Numbered from the stretch's first letter, positions 43,538 through 52,667 are shown. The stretch is DNA of 64,000 bases from Streptomyces deccanensis (GCF_022385335.1 NZ_CP092431.1:7688001-7752000); one strand, 5' to 3'. Translations and numbers: made by a program. Notes: a model not told the origin generated them from the sequence alone.

Positions 43538-43632
43538 ACAGCGGGACCGACGCCACACCACCGGGCGCCCTGCGCGCCGCATACCCTGCCCAGCTTCGGG
43601 ACACCCTTGTCCGCTACCGCGAGGAGAACGCT

Positions 43633-43941
43633 GTGGACGAACCGCATCTGCACGAGATGACCGTCGGTGAACTCGTCGACCTTCTGGCCGCCTGCGACCG
43701 TGAAGCGACGGCCCGGCTCGCCATCAACCCGCTCTTTCCCATGGCCCACCGTGTCGGCGGGGTGATCGCTGCCCAGGATGAGAACGGCGACCCGCTGGTC
43801 TTCATCACCGAGGCCAAGGACGCCGAGCAGGTCGGCCACCTCCCACCGGACGTCGCCGTCGAACTCACCTGGCACGAGCCGACCGAGGCTCCCGCACGCC
43901 GCCGTCGCAGGGCGACCGGGCCACGCGACGACGGCAGCTGA
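43633..43941 (+). CDS. Small hypothetical protein
   Basis: 102 residues from GTG 43633, with GAGGAG six bases upstream. A helix (HLHEMTVGELVDLLAACDRE), a beta part (AHRVGGVIAAQDENGDPLVF), and a basic tail. Such proteins are common on Streptomyces plasmids; function unknown. Confidence 0.65.
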   Translation: MDEPHLHEMTVGELVDLLAACDREATARLAINPLFPMAHRVGGVIAAQDENGDPLVFITEAKDAEQVGHLPPDVAVELTWHEPTEAPARRRRRATGPRDDGS

Positions 43942-43968
43942 ACCACCAACGACCCTACGGAGGCGCCC

Positions 43969-44706
43969 CTGCACCCGCACGACCCCCACGACCCTGCCCA
44001 CCCCGACCCGCAGGAGGCGGTGTACTGGGTCACCCCGCGCCACCTGGCCGGCGACGACGGCGCGCTCGGCGAGCGGATCGGCGACCTGCTGACCGGCCTG
44101 GGCTGGCGGCTGTGGCCGACCTCCCGCCACACCCTGCTGTACGTGAGCCCGGACGAGTTGCGCGGCGCCGAGTGGATCCTCGCCAGCTACCCCTTTGAAC
44201 TCGGCGGACTGCCCGTGGCGTGGCAGTTGTCCGCCCGTCCGCATGCCACGAGCGCACTGACGGAGTGGAACGCCTACTTCACCACGGGCGTCCCGCACGA
44301 GGCGCTTGCCGATCTCCTCGTCGCGCTCGATGCCCGCGAGGCGCCCGACACCGGGTTCGACGGGCCTCAGGCGGTCATGGCCGCGCTTGTCTCCCAGGGC
44401 TGGATCCGGGACGTGGACCGCCCCGCGACCGCGGCCACGGACCCCGGCTTCGCTTCCAGCGTGTCGCTGGAGGAACTGCCCAAGCTCATTCAGGACGCCG
44501 ACCCGCGCCCCGATCTGATGGGCTGGCAGGCGTGGGCGGAACCTGTTTTGGGCGCCCCCTATCTGTGGTGCGCCAGCTTCAGCGCCAGCGTCCCGCACGA
44601 CCTGGTCGCGGCCTTCGCCGCCTCGCTCGCCTCCCCGGTCCCCGTGCCTCGGCGCACCCTGCCCGAGGGCGCGCAAGAGCGGCTCACCGTCGTGCGCCGT
44701 GACTGA
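43969..44706 (+). CDS. DUF317 domain protein, apparent CTG start
   Basis: 245 residues if it begins at CTG 43969-43971, five bases after GGAGG. The alternative GTG at 44020 has only two bases between AGGAGG and the start. VTPRHLAGDDGAL, LGWRLWPTSRHTLLYVSPDE and the AWQLSARPHATSAL block form the first DUF317 unit; WAEPVLGAPYLWCASFSASV forms part of the second. It is the last gene before the IS110 element. Confidence 0.7.
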   Translation: MHPHDPHDPAHPDPQEAVYWVTPRHLAGDDGALGERIGDLLTGLGWRLWPTSRHTLLYVSPDELRGAEWILASYPFELGGLPVAWQLSARPHATSALTEWNAYFTTGVPHEALADLLVALDAREAPDTGFDGPQAVMAALVSQGWIRDVDRPATAATDPGFASSVSLEELPKLIQDADPRPDLMGWQAWAEPVLGAPYLWCASFSASVPHDLVAAFAASLASPVPVPRRTLPEGAQERLTVVRRD

Positions 44707-44815
44707 CGACGACGCCTTCTCATGCCGGCCGCCCCTCGCCCCGGGCGGTCGCTTCCGCTGCGAAAGGATTCCCAATGGAGTTGTCAACCCGCGTTGGTGA
44801 CTCGCTGTGAGCGTG

Positions 44816-46026
44816 TCAGCCCAGCATGACGGGGGTCTGCGGTGCCGTGAGTTCGAAGGCGCGGCCGTCGCGTATGAGTGCCCACAGGACGTTCAGGCGG
44901 CGTCGTGCGAGGGCGATGATTGCCTGCTTGTGGCCCTTGCCCTCGGCTCGTTTGCGCTCGTAGAAGGCTTTGGAGACGGGGCAGGAGCGGGCGGCGACCA
45001 TGGCGGACATGTAGAAGACCCGCAGCAGGCGTCGGCAGTAGCGGCGTGGGCGGCGCATGTTGCCGCTGATGCGTCCGGAGTCCTTGGGGACCGGGGCCAG
45101 GCCGGCGACGCCGGCGAGGCGGTCAGCGCTGGCGAAGACGCTCAGGTCTCCGCCGGTGTGAGCGATGAACTCGGCGCCCAGGACGGGGCCGAGGCCGGGC
45201 ATGCTCAGGATGACCTCGGCGTGCGGGTGGTCGCGAAACCGGCCCTCGATCAGGGCGTCGGTCTCGGCGATCTCCTCGTCGAGGGCCATCACCTCCTCGC
45301 GAGCCTGGCCACCATGGCGGCGGCCAGCTTCTCCCCGGCGACGGCGGTGTGCTGGGCCTCGGCGGCCTCCACCGCGGTGGCCGCAACGAGCTGATAGTTG
45401 CGGACCTTGCGGTTCTTCAGCCAGGTCGCGAGCCGGGTCCTGCCGACGCGCCGGAGGGCGGCCGGGGTCTGGTACTGCGTCAGCAGCACCAGGGCCGCCT
45501 TGGACGTCTTGTAGTCGAAGGCGCGTTCCAGGGCGGGGAAGTACTCCAGCATCTGGGCTCGCAGCCGGTTGATGGTCCTGGTGCGGTCGGCGGCCAGGTC
45601 CAGGCGGCGCGAGGTGAGGATGCGCAGGTCCACGGCGATGTCGTCGCCTCGGTGCACAGGTTCCAGGTCGCGGCGCATGCGGGCCTGGTCGGCGATGACG
45701 AAGGCGTCCTTGGCGTCGCTCTTGCCGTCGCCCCGGTAGGAGCCGGAGGCGTGATGGACGGTGCGGCCGGGGATGTAGAGGACCTGCTGGCCGTTGTCGG
45801 TCAGCAGCGCGATCATCAGCGCGGCCCCGCCGGCGTTGAGGTCGATCGCCCAGGTCACCGGGGCGCCGTCGCTCAGCTCCAGCACATCGGCGATCAGCTT
45901 CAGCAGCGCGGTCTCGTCGTTGTCCACCCGCCGCGACAGCCGGCGCTTGCCGTCCGCGTCGAGCACCACGCAGTGATGCGCGGCCTTGCCCGCATCCGTA
46001 CCGGCCCACAGCTCGGGCACGGCCAC
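44816..46026 (-). pseudogene. IS110-family transposase, one frame change
   Basis: N-terminal DEDD domain: GTDAGKAAHH, AIDLNAGGAA, SDAKDAFVIADQAR (from GTG 46024-46026). C-terminal Tnp_20-type domain: SMPGLGPVLGAEFIAHTGG, then AGVAGLAPVPKDSGRISGN, and YRK-like YCRRLLRVFYMSAM. The first half runs into TGA at MVARLARR near 45289. The second half continues as EEVMALDEEIAETDALIEG in another frame; one extra base in the GCGAGGAGG stretch (about 45298-45306) joins them. Programmed shifting is not usual for IS110, so this is a mutation or sequence error. Confidence 0.75.
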
Positions 46027-46048
46027 CTCCGAAGTCGTATCCGTTCAC

Positions 46049-46262
46049 AGCCCAGCAGACGACCTCGCCAGCGTGTCCTTACCAAGCGATCTTGTGCCGC
46101 GCATCCCAATGAGTGGTCGAGTCGTCGCGGGATGCCGAGCGGCCAATCCTTTCAAGCCACCAGTGGGCGGAAACCCATGAGCCACACCCAGCATCCCCGG
46201 GTCTTTCGATCCTACGAGTGACCGAAACCAACCCACCTACAACGTAAGGACACCGATCTGTC
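46049..46262 (-). ncRNA. Candidate IS110 bridge/seek RNA region
   Basis: IS110 elements of this layout encode a guide RNA in the non-coding stretch upstream of the transposase (established knowledge). The corresponding stretch here is about 200 bases, non-coding in both strands, with short internal pairings. No structure was computed, so this marks the place rather than a proven RNA. Confidence 0.4.
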
Positions 46263-46272
46263 GGTTTCATAC

Positions 46273-46716
46273 TTGTCCCCTGGACGACTCGCGGTCGCCA
46301 ATGCCATCGCGGCGGCCGGGCCGGGACGTCACTACCTGCGCGTCATCCGGCCGCTGGTTGCCCAGGAAGTGCTCGCCGAACTCCTCTACCTGGGCGGCAA
46401 CACCCTTGTGCTCGGGCCGGTGAGCATGGAGCGCTTTGACCGTCTGACGCGCCTGGTAGACCGGGCCCTGGAGGATGCGGGTAATCGGTGCGGGTCGTCG
46501 GTGCTGTCGCTGGTGTCCGATGCCCCCACCGACTCGGGCCCGGCCCGGACGGTGACCCGGTACATCATCGAAGACGGGCAGTGCACCGAGGCCGGAGAGC
46601 GGAACGCGCGCGAGTACGGCGAATGCGCGGTCACGCTCGCCCGCGTCGAGGCTTACAGAGCGGCCGAGGACGCGCGCACGCTTGCCACCCTGCCCGGCCG
46701 TTTCGACTTTCTCTGA
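46273..46716 (+). CDS. Hypothetical protein, ribosome binding site probably displaced by the IS
   Basis: 147 residues from TTG 46273. Helix-rich (LVAQEVLAELLYLGGNTLVL, FDRLTRLVDRALEDAGN) with an acidic C-terminal part. No good ribosome binding site is next to the start; the orphan GAAAGGA at 44762, left of the IS, would fit at about nine bases if the IS were removed. Expression may therefore be reduced. Confidence 0.6.
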   Translation: MSPGRLAVANAIAAAGPGRHYLRVIRPLVAQEVLAELLYLGGNTLVLGPVSMERFDRLTRLVDRALEDAGNRCGSSVLSLVSDAPTDSGPARTVTRYIIEDGQCTEAGERNAREYGECAVTLARVEAYRAAEDARTLATLPGRFDFL

Positions 46717-46764
46717 CGAGCCTTTCGTCACCCACCCGCCCCACACTGACCCTTGGAGGTCTGC

Positions 46765-47658
46765 TTGCCCCTGCCCATAATCCGGCTGTCCATCTCTCCC
46801 ACGAACGGGACCGCTCACCACGGCGTCCTGATCGACACCGAACCGTTGACGGTGTGCGCTACGCACTCGACCGATCTCGCACCGGTCGCGGAGAACACCA
46901 CGCACTCTCTGTGCCAGAGCTGTACACGCGCCTGGCTGATTCTGACCACGCAGCCGCACCCCGGCGGCGAACGAGATCTCCGGCCCGCCGCCGGCACCGG
47001 CAAGGGCGCCACCGCCCACCTGCCGATCCCCGGCCATCTGCTGGGCTACTGCGGCAAGTCCCTTGACCCTCACTCGACTTCAGCCCGCCGGGTGTGCGCC
47101 AACTGCTCGGCGCTCGCGGCGGCCCTGGAGCGCTTCCACCGGCTCGCGGGCGACGTGAGCGTGTCCTTCGACGGATCCTGCCCGCGCGACGAGGACCTGC
47201 TGTGGGCACCCAAAGGCCATGCCAATCTCGTCACGGGACACCGCCGCCGCGCCGCGACCGGCACCGGCCTGTGCGACACGCCGCTGGCCGGACCGAACCC
47301 CGAGGCCACCAACGAATGCGCCCCCTGCCGCCGAGCATGGAGGACCGAGCGCGACCGGCGGACCGCCGCGCTTCCCCACATGAGGGCACGCGCCCGCTGG
47401 TGGGACCAACGCCGTGAACTGGACACCTTCCAGGGCCGTGCCGATGGCCTCAACTCCGGCGACGCCTATACGCTCTCCGGCTGCCCGGACCAGCACCACG
47501 TCCTGACCGTGACCCACCCCGGCCGGAGTCGGCGACTTGCCGCCCTGGTCTATGTCCCCGCCGCCGACGAGATCGTGGAACTGGGCCTTCACCCCGATCG
47601 CCTGCTTGCCATCGAACGGCCGCACGCGCCGGAGGCGGGCATGCCCACGCTGCCATGA
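46765..47658 (+). CDS. Cys-rich protein with three zinc-knuckle-like units
   Basis: 297 residues from TTG 46765-46767, five bases after GGAGG. Three repeats of a lone Cys followed by CxxC are seen: VCATHS with LCQSCTRAW, GYCGKSL with RVCANCSAL, GLCDTPL with NECAPCRRAW. Each could hold a zinc ion with a fourth ligand. A C-terminal beta part (AYTLSGCPDQHHVLTVTHPG) follows. A nucleic-acid- or protein-binding role is likely; exact family unknown. Closed by a strong terminator. Confidence 0.65.
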   Translation: MPLPIIRLSISPTNGTAHHGVLIDTEPLTVCATHSTDLAPVAENTTHSLCQSCTRAWLILTTQPHPGGERDLRPAAGTGKGATAHLPIPGHLLGYCGKSLDPHSTSARRVCANCSALAAALERFHRLAGDVSVSFDGSCPRDEDLLWAPKGHANLVTGHRRRAATGTGLCDTPLAGPNPEATNECAPCRRAWRTERDRRTAALPHMRARARWWDQRRELDTFQGRADGLNSGDAYTLSGCPDQHHVLTVTHPGRSRRLAALVYVPAADEIVELGLHPDRLLAIERPHAPEAGMPTLP

Positions 47659-47723
47659 CCCCCTGTGGCGGCACGCACCAGCCTGCTCTGGACGCGCCGT
47701 GCCTGACCGCCGCATCACCGAAG

Positions 47724-47767
47724 GGCCCGGTTTCCTCACCGTCGTCAAGGTGAGGAAACTGGGCCCG
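47724..47767. terminator. Strong bidirectional terminator
   Basis: An 18-base stem (47724-47741 with 47750-47767, one G-T wobble) of GGGCCCGGTTTCCTCACC type around an 8-base loop, between converging genes. Confidence 0.9.
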
Positions 47768-47805
47768 GTTTCGTTGCGCCAGGCCGTGCCGTTCCGTCCC
47801 GGTGC

Positions 47806-48261
47806 TCACAGGAACCCGGAGGATGTGGGTGGCGAGGGGTCGTTCCTACGGGGTGGCAGGCGCAGTGCAAGCTGTTCGACGTAGTGCCGGACATGGGGCG
47901 GCATCGGCTCGGGCAGAGCGTCCAGCGGGAACAGACGAAGGGCCTGCCCCTCGCCGAGGACCAGCTCGCTCTCGGTGCCGTCCCAGACTGCGGCGAACAC
48001 GTGGGGTGGCGTCTTGCCTTCCTCGTAGGCGGTGACAGCCACTTCCTCGATCACCGTCGGTACGATGCCAGTCTCTTCCAGCAACTCGCGCAGGACCGTC
48101 TCGAGCGGCGTCTCGTCCGTCTCACGTCCGCCGCCGGGAAGCGACCAGCGCCCCGGCCAGCCGATGCCGGCCTTGTCGTCCCGCAGCTGCAGCACGACCT
48201 CACGGCGCGGTGTAGTGACGAACGCGAAACACCCGCGGGTCTTCGTGGGACGGTCCACCAC
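47806..48261 (-). CDS. Nudix hydrolase
   Basis: 151 residues from GTG 48259-48261, eight bases after GAGAGG (an adjacent GTG at 48256 is possible). The Nudix box reads GGRETDE then REL LEE TGI, matching GX5EX7REUXEEXGU. LQLRDDKAGIGWPGRWSLPG before it is typical of NUDIX enzymes that hydrolyse nucleoside diphosphates linked to other groups. Likely a housekeeping or damage-cleaning activity. It ends at the shared terminator. Confidence 0.85.
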   Translation of the reverse strand: MVDRPTKTRGCFAFVTTPRREVVLQLRDDKAGIGWPGRWSLPGGGRETDETPLETVLRELLEETGIVPTVIEEVAVTAYEEGKTPPHVFAAVWDGTESELVLGEGQALRLFPLDALPEPMPPHVRHYVEQLALRLPPRRNDPSPPTSSGFL

Positions 48262-48370
48262 GCCGGTGACCTCTCTTCGTACGACAGCGTCCGGATGGCC
48301 CACGGCCGAAGCCGGAGCATGGCCCTCGCCGTGTGCAGGGCCCTGCAGCACGGTAATGCTGGATGACGAA

Positions 48371-48411
48371 CGCCCCGTTCTCCACTGCCTGGCAGCGGGG
48401 AGAACGGGGCG
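48371..48411 (-). terminator. Terminator of the lipoprotein gene
   Basis: CGCCCCGTTCTCC (48371-48383) pairs perfectly with GGAGAACGGGGCG (48399-48411), beginning 18 bases past the stop of the minus-strand lipoprotein gene. Confidence 0.85.
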
Positions 48412-48428
48412 CGACGGAGCGTCGAGTG

Positions 48429-49127
48429 TCAGCGGGCCTGCGCCGCCTGGACGGCGTCGGCGAGATGGGCGTCGACGAGAGCGGGCGCCCCGGACAGGAC
48501 CACCAGAATCGTGCCGGTGCGGATCGCCGTCTGCTTGACGACGCTGCGCTGCCCGCCGACCGCGTAGGTGAGCAGCTGGCTCCACTGCTCGTCACCCAGG
48601 TCCGGGGCGGCCGTCTGCTTCGTACCCATGTCGATGACGATGCTGCCCGACACGAGCTGGTACGTGGGGCAGGCGGTCATCGCGTCGAAGATCTCCCCGA
48701 TGCCCTGCGAAAGCTTCGTCGCGGTGTCGCTGTACAGCTCCTCGGACACCTCGGAGTCGCTGCCGCCGGCGTAGGTGAAGGACGCCTTCGCCTTGCGGGG
48801 GAAGGACAGGCCGGTGCCGGTGGCCGCCGCGCTGCTGCCGAGCTTGGCCAGTGCCGGGCAGCCGATCACGGTGACATCGTCGTGCGTGGCCGGGCGCTGC
48901 GGCTTGCGGCTGTAGCCCTCGCCGAGGTCGCTCTCGTCAAGGAGCCGCTTGCTCAGTGCGGCCGAGGACAGCGGCGCCGACGCTGCGGTATTCGAGCCCA
49001 CCGTGCGCGGCGCGGCGGTTGTGGGGGAGGCCGGCTCGGCGGAGGTGGTACTGCCCGTCGAGCAGCCGGTCAGAACCAGAGCGGCGAGAGCGCTGAGGCT
49101 GAGGACGGTCGTGGTGGGAAGGCGCAT
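48429..49127 (-). CDS. Lipoprotein of unknown function
   Basis: 232 residues from ATG 49125-49127. The signal peptide ends with the lipobox LTGC (Cys-22), then a Ser/Thr/Ala/Pro linker and a globular domain (LSKRLLDESDLGEGYSRKP, FDAMTACPTYQLVSGSIVID) resembling PknH-sensor-like extracellular lipoproteins of actinobacteria by layout. Outer face of the membrane. Confidence 0.8.
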   Translation of the reverse strand: MRLPTTTVLSLSALAALVLTGCSTGSTTSAEPASPTTAAPRTVGSNTAASAPLSSAALSKRLLDESDLGEGYSRKPQRPATHDDVTVIGCPALAKLGSSAAATGTGLSFPRKAKASFTYAGGSDSEVSEELYSDTATKLSQGIGEIFDAMTACPTYQLVSGSIVIDMGTKQTAAPDLGDEQWSQLLTYAVGGQRSVVKQTAIRTGTILVVLSGAPALVDAHLADAVQAAQAR

Positions 49128-49229
49128 GCGAAACCCCTAAGTGGCCTGCGAAGCGGACAGGTTGACTGGGCCGGCCCTCCGGGCACCGGCAGAGAGAAGG
49201 GGAGTTGAGGTTTCAGGGGTTTCGCCGGC

Positions 49230-49676
49230 TCAGTGGCCGAGGTGGCGCAGGCCCTCGGCGAGGGTGGGATGGAAGTGATCGACCGGACCGGAGTTGCGGT
49301 TGAACCACACCGGGTCGAGGCGGGGCTCCGGCGTTGTGTGGCCGGCCCGGCAGCGCAGGTGGATCGTGTCGTCGCACATGCTGAAGATGATCCAGTCCCG
49401 GTATGCGCCGCACTCGGGGCACGAACGGACCTCGCCGTCGATGACGAGTGGCTGCTGCCAGCGCATCATCAGGCCCTCGACCTCCTGACGCGAGGGGACC
49501 CGCAGATCCGGCGGCAGGAAGTCGGGCACTACCGCCTCCGCGGCGGGGTCCGAAGCCTGATCAGCAGGGGGTGCCGGAGGCTGGAAGCCGGGATGCGACT
49601 GCATGGTGTGCAGCAGGGCGTGGCCGGCACGCTGGGCTTCACGGAATTCACGGTGGGCACGAGCACGTCCGAACAT
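49230..49676 (-). CDS. Zinc-ribbon-like hypothetical protein
   Basis: 148 residues from ATG 49674-49676, five bases after AAGGAG. Central helix (FGRARAHREFREAQRAGHAL), then a likely zinc ribbon: SCPECGAYRDW then MCDDTIHLRCRAGH. The downstream end has VWFNRNSGPVDHFHPTLAEG. Just downstream of the relaxase gene in the same direction. Confidence 0.65.
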   Translation of the reverse strand: MFGRARAHREFREAQRAGHALLHTMQSHPGFQPPAPPADQASDPAAEAVVPDFLPPDLRVPSRQEVEGLMMRWQQPLVIDGEVRSCPECGAYRDWIIFSMCDDTIHLRCRAGHTTPEPRLDPVWFNRNSGPVDHFHPTLAEGLRHLGH

Positions 49677-49757
49677 CCGCTCTCCTTCTCTTCGTCTGAC
49701 AGGCCACAAGGAGGGTGCCTCATGCACCTGAACTGCTTCAACTCTCAGACTCCGTAA

Positions 49758-51485
49758 TCAGCGGGCCTTGCCCGGACCCTCGCCGCGGCCCGCTGCGGGC
49801 TTTGTCGCACGCCCCGGCGTACTGGCCGAGGTAGGGATGGAGTCGATGGGCATCGTGGTCGCGTCGGCGGGCAGATCGGCCATGCGACGCAGCCGCCACA
49901 CCAGCACGTCGCTGATGGAGTCTGCGGTGCCCAGCTCTCTCCGCGCGGCGGCCTCGGCCAGCAGCACCGCCGGATCGTGGCCGGCGCTCTCGGCGTCGGC
50001 GAGGGTGGCCGCGAGGGCGTACCAGCCCGGCTCAGCCAGGATCTGCTCGGCCAACTGCGGCACCGCCGCTCGTAGGCAGGCAGCCTGCTTGTGCCGCAGT
50101 GGCTGCGACAGATGCCGTCCCCGCTGGTACAGCACCCCCAATGGGATGCCGGCGGCGGCCTGGTAGGCGGCGCGCAGGTGCTCGGCGGCCTGGCGGGCGG
50201 CGGCGGCCTGCTGGGCGTGGTTCTTCTTCGCGTGCCAGTGGGCTGCGGCCGTGACGAGGAAGAACGCCATGTCGATCAGCATCGCCGTGGTGGCTCCGTC
50301 CTCTCCGCGGCCGAGGGCGGGTCCGCTGTAGACGAGGTCGCGGGCGGCTTCGCGCAGGGCGCGGTCGCGCCCGCGTTCAGCTCGTACGTGAGAGCGGGTG
50401 GCCCGTTCGAACGCGAAGGCCGCATCGCGCAGTTGGGTACGGGTGTGGGCGGCGGAGGTCTGGGCGAGTGCGTCCAGGATTTCCCCGGCCGCCGCGATCT
50501 GCGCGGCCACCGCCGCGTCCTGGCCGCCGTCGATGACGAGCACCGCCTGCCACGTGGCCGTGGCGGCCCGGCGCCGTGCCGTGGCCGGGCCGCTAGGCGC
50601 CAGGGGGGTGGCCTGGTCCGAGGACGTGTCGGCGCTCGGTGAGGGGGTGCCGTTGGAGAAGCGTTTACGGATACGAGGCAGGGACAGGTCGGGGGAGAGG
50701 GTGGAACCGGCGTAGAAGACGGGCTCCTGGTCTTCGTTGCGGTCGTCGGGGAGCGCGACCTTGTAGCCGAGGAGGTCGCCGGAGGGCGCGAGGCGTTTGT
50801 GGATCAGTACGCCGGCGTCGGCCAGGCGGTCGAAGAACTCCTCCTCACTCGTGGCGCCGGCAACTGCCTGCCGTACGGTCTCGCGCAGTTCCTCGCGGGC
50901 GGGGCGCTCGCGGCCCTCGCGTTCGGCCTTGTGGCGCTCGGCGCTGGTGGGACGTTTGGCGGCGGTGCCGTCACCGGTGTTGAGCTGCTTGAGCCCGTAC
51001 TCGGCTTCGATCAGCCTGGCTTCGGCCTGGGACCGGGCGGCGTCATTGTTCAGCCGTGGCCGGCGGCGGTCCTCGCGGACGAGCGTGGCGATGATGTGGA
51101 TGTGGTCGTCGGCGTGCCGTACGGCGGCCCAGCGGCACGCCGCGTCGTCGCCGTCGGGGGCGATGCCGGTGGCCGCGACCATGCGCCGGGCGATGTCGCC
51201 CCACTGCTCGTCGCTGAGGATGGGGTCCTCGGGGGCCGCCCGGACGGACAGGTGCCATACGTGCTTCTTGGGCCGACGGCCTTTGGCGAGGGCTTCGACG
51301 GGCATGTCCAGCAGCTGCTGGAGGTCGGCGTATGTGGCGTTCGGTTCGCGGCCGGGGTCGGGGGCGAGGCTGTCCCAGGCGGCAACCAGGTGGGGGTCGA
51401 TGTGCTCCTCGTGGGTGCCGGGCCCGTAGAGGTAGTAGAGCAGGCCGATGGTGCGCTGCCCGCGATCGTGGACTCGGGGAATCAT
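49758..51485 (-). CDS. Relaxase (mobilization nuclease)
   Basis: 575 residues from ATG 51483-51485, overlapping the MobC-like stop (ATGA). The N-terminal 200 residues are the nuclease: RTIGLLYYLYGPG and the metal-binding His triad HADDHIHI (124-131). Helical regions and a basic disordered tail follow. Relaxases nick one strand at the origin of transfer and stay covalently bound via Tyr; Tyr-17, Tyr-18 or Tyr-20 are candidates. The family fit is to VirD2/MobA-type relaxases by motif. An oriT is expected near this operon. Confidence 0.85.
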   Translation of the reverse strand: MIPRVHDRGQRTIGLLYYLYGPGTHEEHIDPHLVAAWDSLAPDPGREPNATYADLQQLLDMPVEALAKGRRPKKHVWHLSVRAAPEDPILSDEQWGDIARRMVAATGIAPDGDDAACRWAAVRHADDHIHIIATLVREDRRRPRLNNDAARSQAEARLIEAEYGLKQLNTGDGTAAKRPTSAERHKAEREGRERPAREELRETVRQAVAGATSEEEFFDRLADAGVLIHKRLAPSGDLLGYKVALPDDRNEDQEPVFYAGSTLSPDLSLPRIRKRFSNGTPSPSADTSSDQATPLAPSGPATARRRAATATWQAVLVIDGGQDAAVAAQIAAAGEILDALAQTSAAHTRTQLRDAAFAFERATRSHVRAERGRDRALREAARDLVYSGPALGRGEDGATTAMLIDMAFFLVTAAAHWHAKKNHAQQAAAARQAAEHLRAAYQAAAGIPLGVLYQRGRHLSQPLRHKQAACLRAAVPQLAEQILAEPGWYALAATLADAESAGHDPAVLLAEAAARRELGTADSISDVLVWRLRRMADLPADATTMPIDSIPTSASTPGRATKPAAGRGEGPGKAR

Positions 51486-52144
51486 GCCGCGGTGGTCTCG
51501 GTCTCCAGGTAGTGCCGGGTGAAGGCGTCCACGCGGCGGGCCGCGCGGGTCACGGCGTCGAGGACCGCCACCGTGTTCGGGGCGTCCGCACCCGAGTTCA
51601 GGGCCTTGGCCACCTGATTGACGTTGTTGCCGATGTGTCCGAGGTGCCGGCGCAGGGCGAACAGCTCGTTCAGCACTTCGCGTTCGGTGGCAATCTCGGC
51701 GGCGGTGCGGTCGAGATCGCGGGCGGCTTTGAGAGCGGCGTGGGCAAGGAAACTGGCGACGCTCATACGGCACGCGGACGCTGCACGTGCGAGCAGCTGG
51801 TACTCGTCGTCGTTCATGCGGCAGCTGGGCTGGCGCACGCGCTTGTGCTCGTCACGCAGGCGCTCGCGCTGCTGCACGTGCGGCTTCGACGGTGCGGTGT
51901 GGGCGCACTGCTCGGTGTGGCAGGTATGCGTGTGCTTTTCCCCCGGACGCGAGCCGCCCTCGGTCGCGTCCTGTTCGTTCGGCGCCCCCTGGCGCCGGAC
52001 TTCTCCCGCCACTTCAGGGGCGGGGGAGGCAAGAGCATTGCTCCCGTCGGGAGCAATGCTCTTGCGATAACTTGCTCGCTCAGCAAGCGAGTTGGGGACC
52101 GGCTCATCCGGTGTGGGAGTGGGGCTCGTAGTCGAGTTCGTCAT
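51482..52144 (-). CDS. MobC-like mobilization accessory protein
   Basis: 220 residues from ATG 52142-52144 (ATGA overlap). After a disordered N-terminal half with His/Cys (HTHTCHTEQCAHTA), the MobC-like core reads VRQPSCRMNDDEYQLLARAA, then SVASFLAHAALKAARDLDR and LRRHLGHIGNNVNQVAKALN. The GNNxNQ motif is the hallmark of MobC. It would bind at oriT and help the relaxase. Confidence 0.85.
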   Translation of the reverse strand: MTNSTTSPTPTPDEPVPNSLAERASYRKSIAPDGSNALASPAPEVAGEVRRQGAPNEQDATEGGSRPGEKHTHTCHTEQCAHTAPSKPHVQQRERLRDEHKRVRQPSCRMNDDEYQLLARAASACRMSVASFLAHAALKAARDLDRTAAEIATEREVLNELFALRRHLGHIGNNVNQVAKALNSGADAPNTVAVLDAVTRAARRVDAFTRHYLETETTAA

Positions 52145-52413
52145 CGGGTGCGGTTCCTGGTGGCGCGGAGTCGGTGCTGGATTTCGGCGGCGAGGTCCAC
52201 CACGGCGGCCGGTCCGTCGAGGACACGGACGCACGTTTCGGGTGTGACCTGGACTAGCCACTGGCCGTTCGGCGCCAGCACTGCCGCGTGCAGGAGCTGG
52301 TGGTGGATCAGGACGTCCGCCCAGGCGGCGGCCTCGGCGGCGGTGGGGGTGTACGTCCGTGGGCGTGGGCGTCGGATGGCGTTTTCCTTCCGGAGGGGGC
52401 GGTGGCCCCGCAC
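52141..52413 (-). CDS. Small hypothetical protein, start uncertain
   Basis: 90 residues if started at GTG 52411-52413. A better ribosome binding site (AAGGA) stands seven bases before an in-frame ATC, giving RRPRPRTYTPTAAEAAAWAD onward, so an AUC start is possible. The core WLVQVTPETCVRVLDGPAAV is alpha/beta. Coupled to the MobC-like gene by ATGA. Confidence 0.55.
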   Translation of the reverse strand: MRGHRPLRKENAIRRPRPRTYTPTAAEAAAWADVLIHHQLLHAAVLAPNGQWLVQVTPETCVRVLDGPAAVVDLAAEIQHRLRATRNRTR

Positions 52414-52475
52414 GAAGCCGGGCCACCGCAGCGATTGAGTGCAGTGGAGTCGCCTGACCTGCGTCTAAGCAGGTG

Positions 52476-52667
52476 TCAGCCGCACTCGGGGCAGCGGGCG
52501 AAGTGCCGGCTCATCGCCCTGGCCATATTGCCTTTGAGCGTGATCGCCTGCTTCGCGCTGGTCTTGGCCGATGGGGTGCCGGCTTTGCGCTCCGCATAGG
52601 CGGTCAGGAAGCGGATGTCCTTCTCGAAGTCGGACTTGATGTGCGACATGCGCGGGCACGTCCTCAC
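52476..52667 (-). CDS. Small protein with C-terminal CPECG
   Basis: 63 residues from GTG 52665-52667, overlapping the stop of the DUF2637 gene (GTGA); ATG 52647-52649 is an alternative. A basic helix (SDFEKDIRFLTAYAERKAG) and HFARCPECG at the end. Possible zinc site with another subunit. Confidence 0.55.
   Translation of the reverse strand: MRTCPRMSHIKSDFEKDIRFLTAYAERKAGTPSAKTSAKQAITLKGNMARAMSRHFARCPECG

Larger units (their letters stand above)
44775..46265 (-). mobile_element. IS110-family insertion sequence (bounds approximate)
   Basis: Contains one transposase gene on the minus strand with a 5' non-coding stretch of about 230 bases, the layout of IS110. IS110 elements lack obvious inverted ends, so bounds are inferred. 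On the left a ribosome-binding GAAAGGA (44762-44768) has no gene after it. On the right a TTG start (46273) has no ribosome binding site. Joining them across the element gives a normal spacing, so it probably inserted between the two. Confidence 0.7.

Noticed and set aside
44706..44760. A terminator in the GC-rich stretch after the DUF317 gene
   Set aside because: The pairing GGCCGCCC/GGGCGGTC is imperfect and short, and transcription seems meant to continue into the gene now behind the IS.
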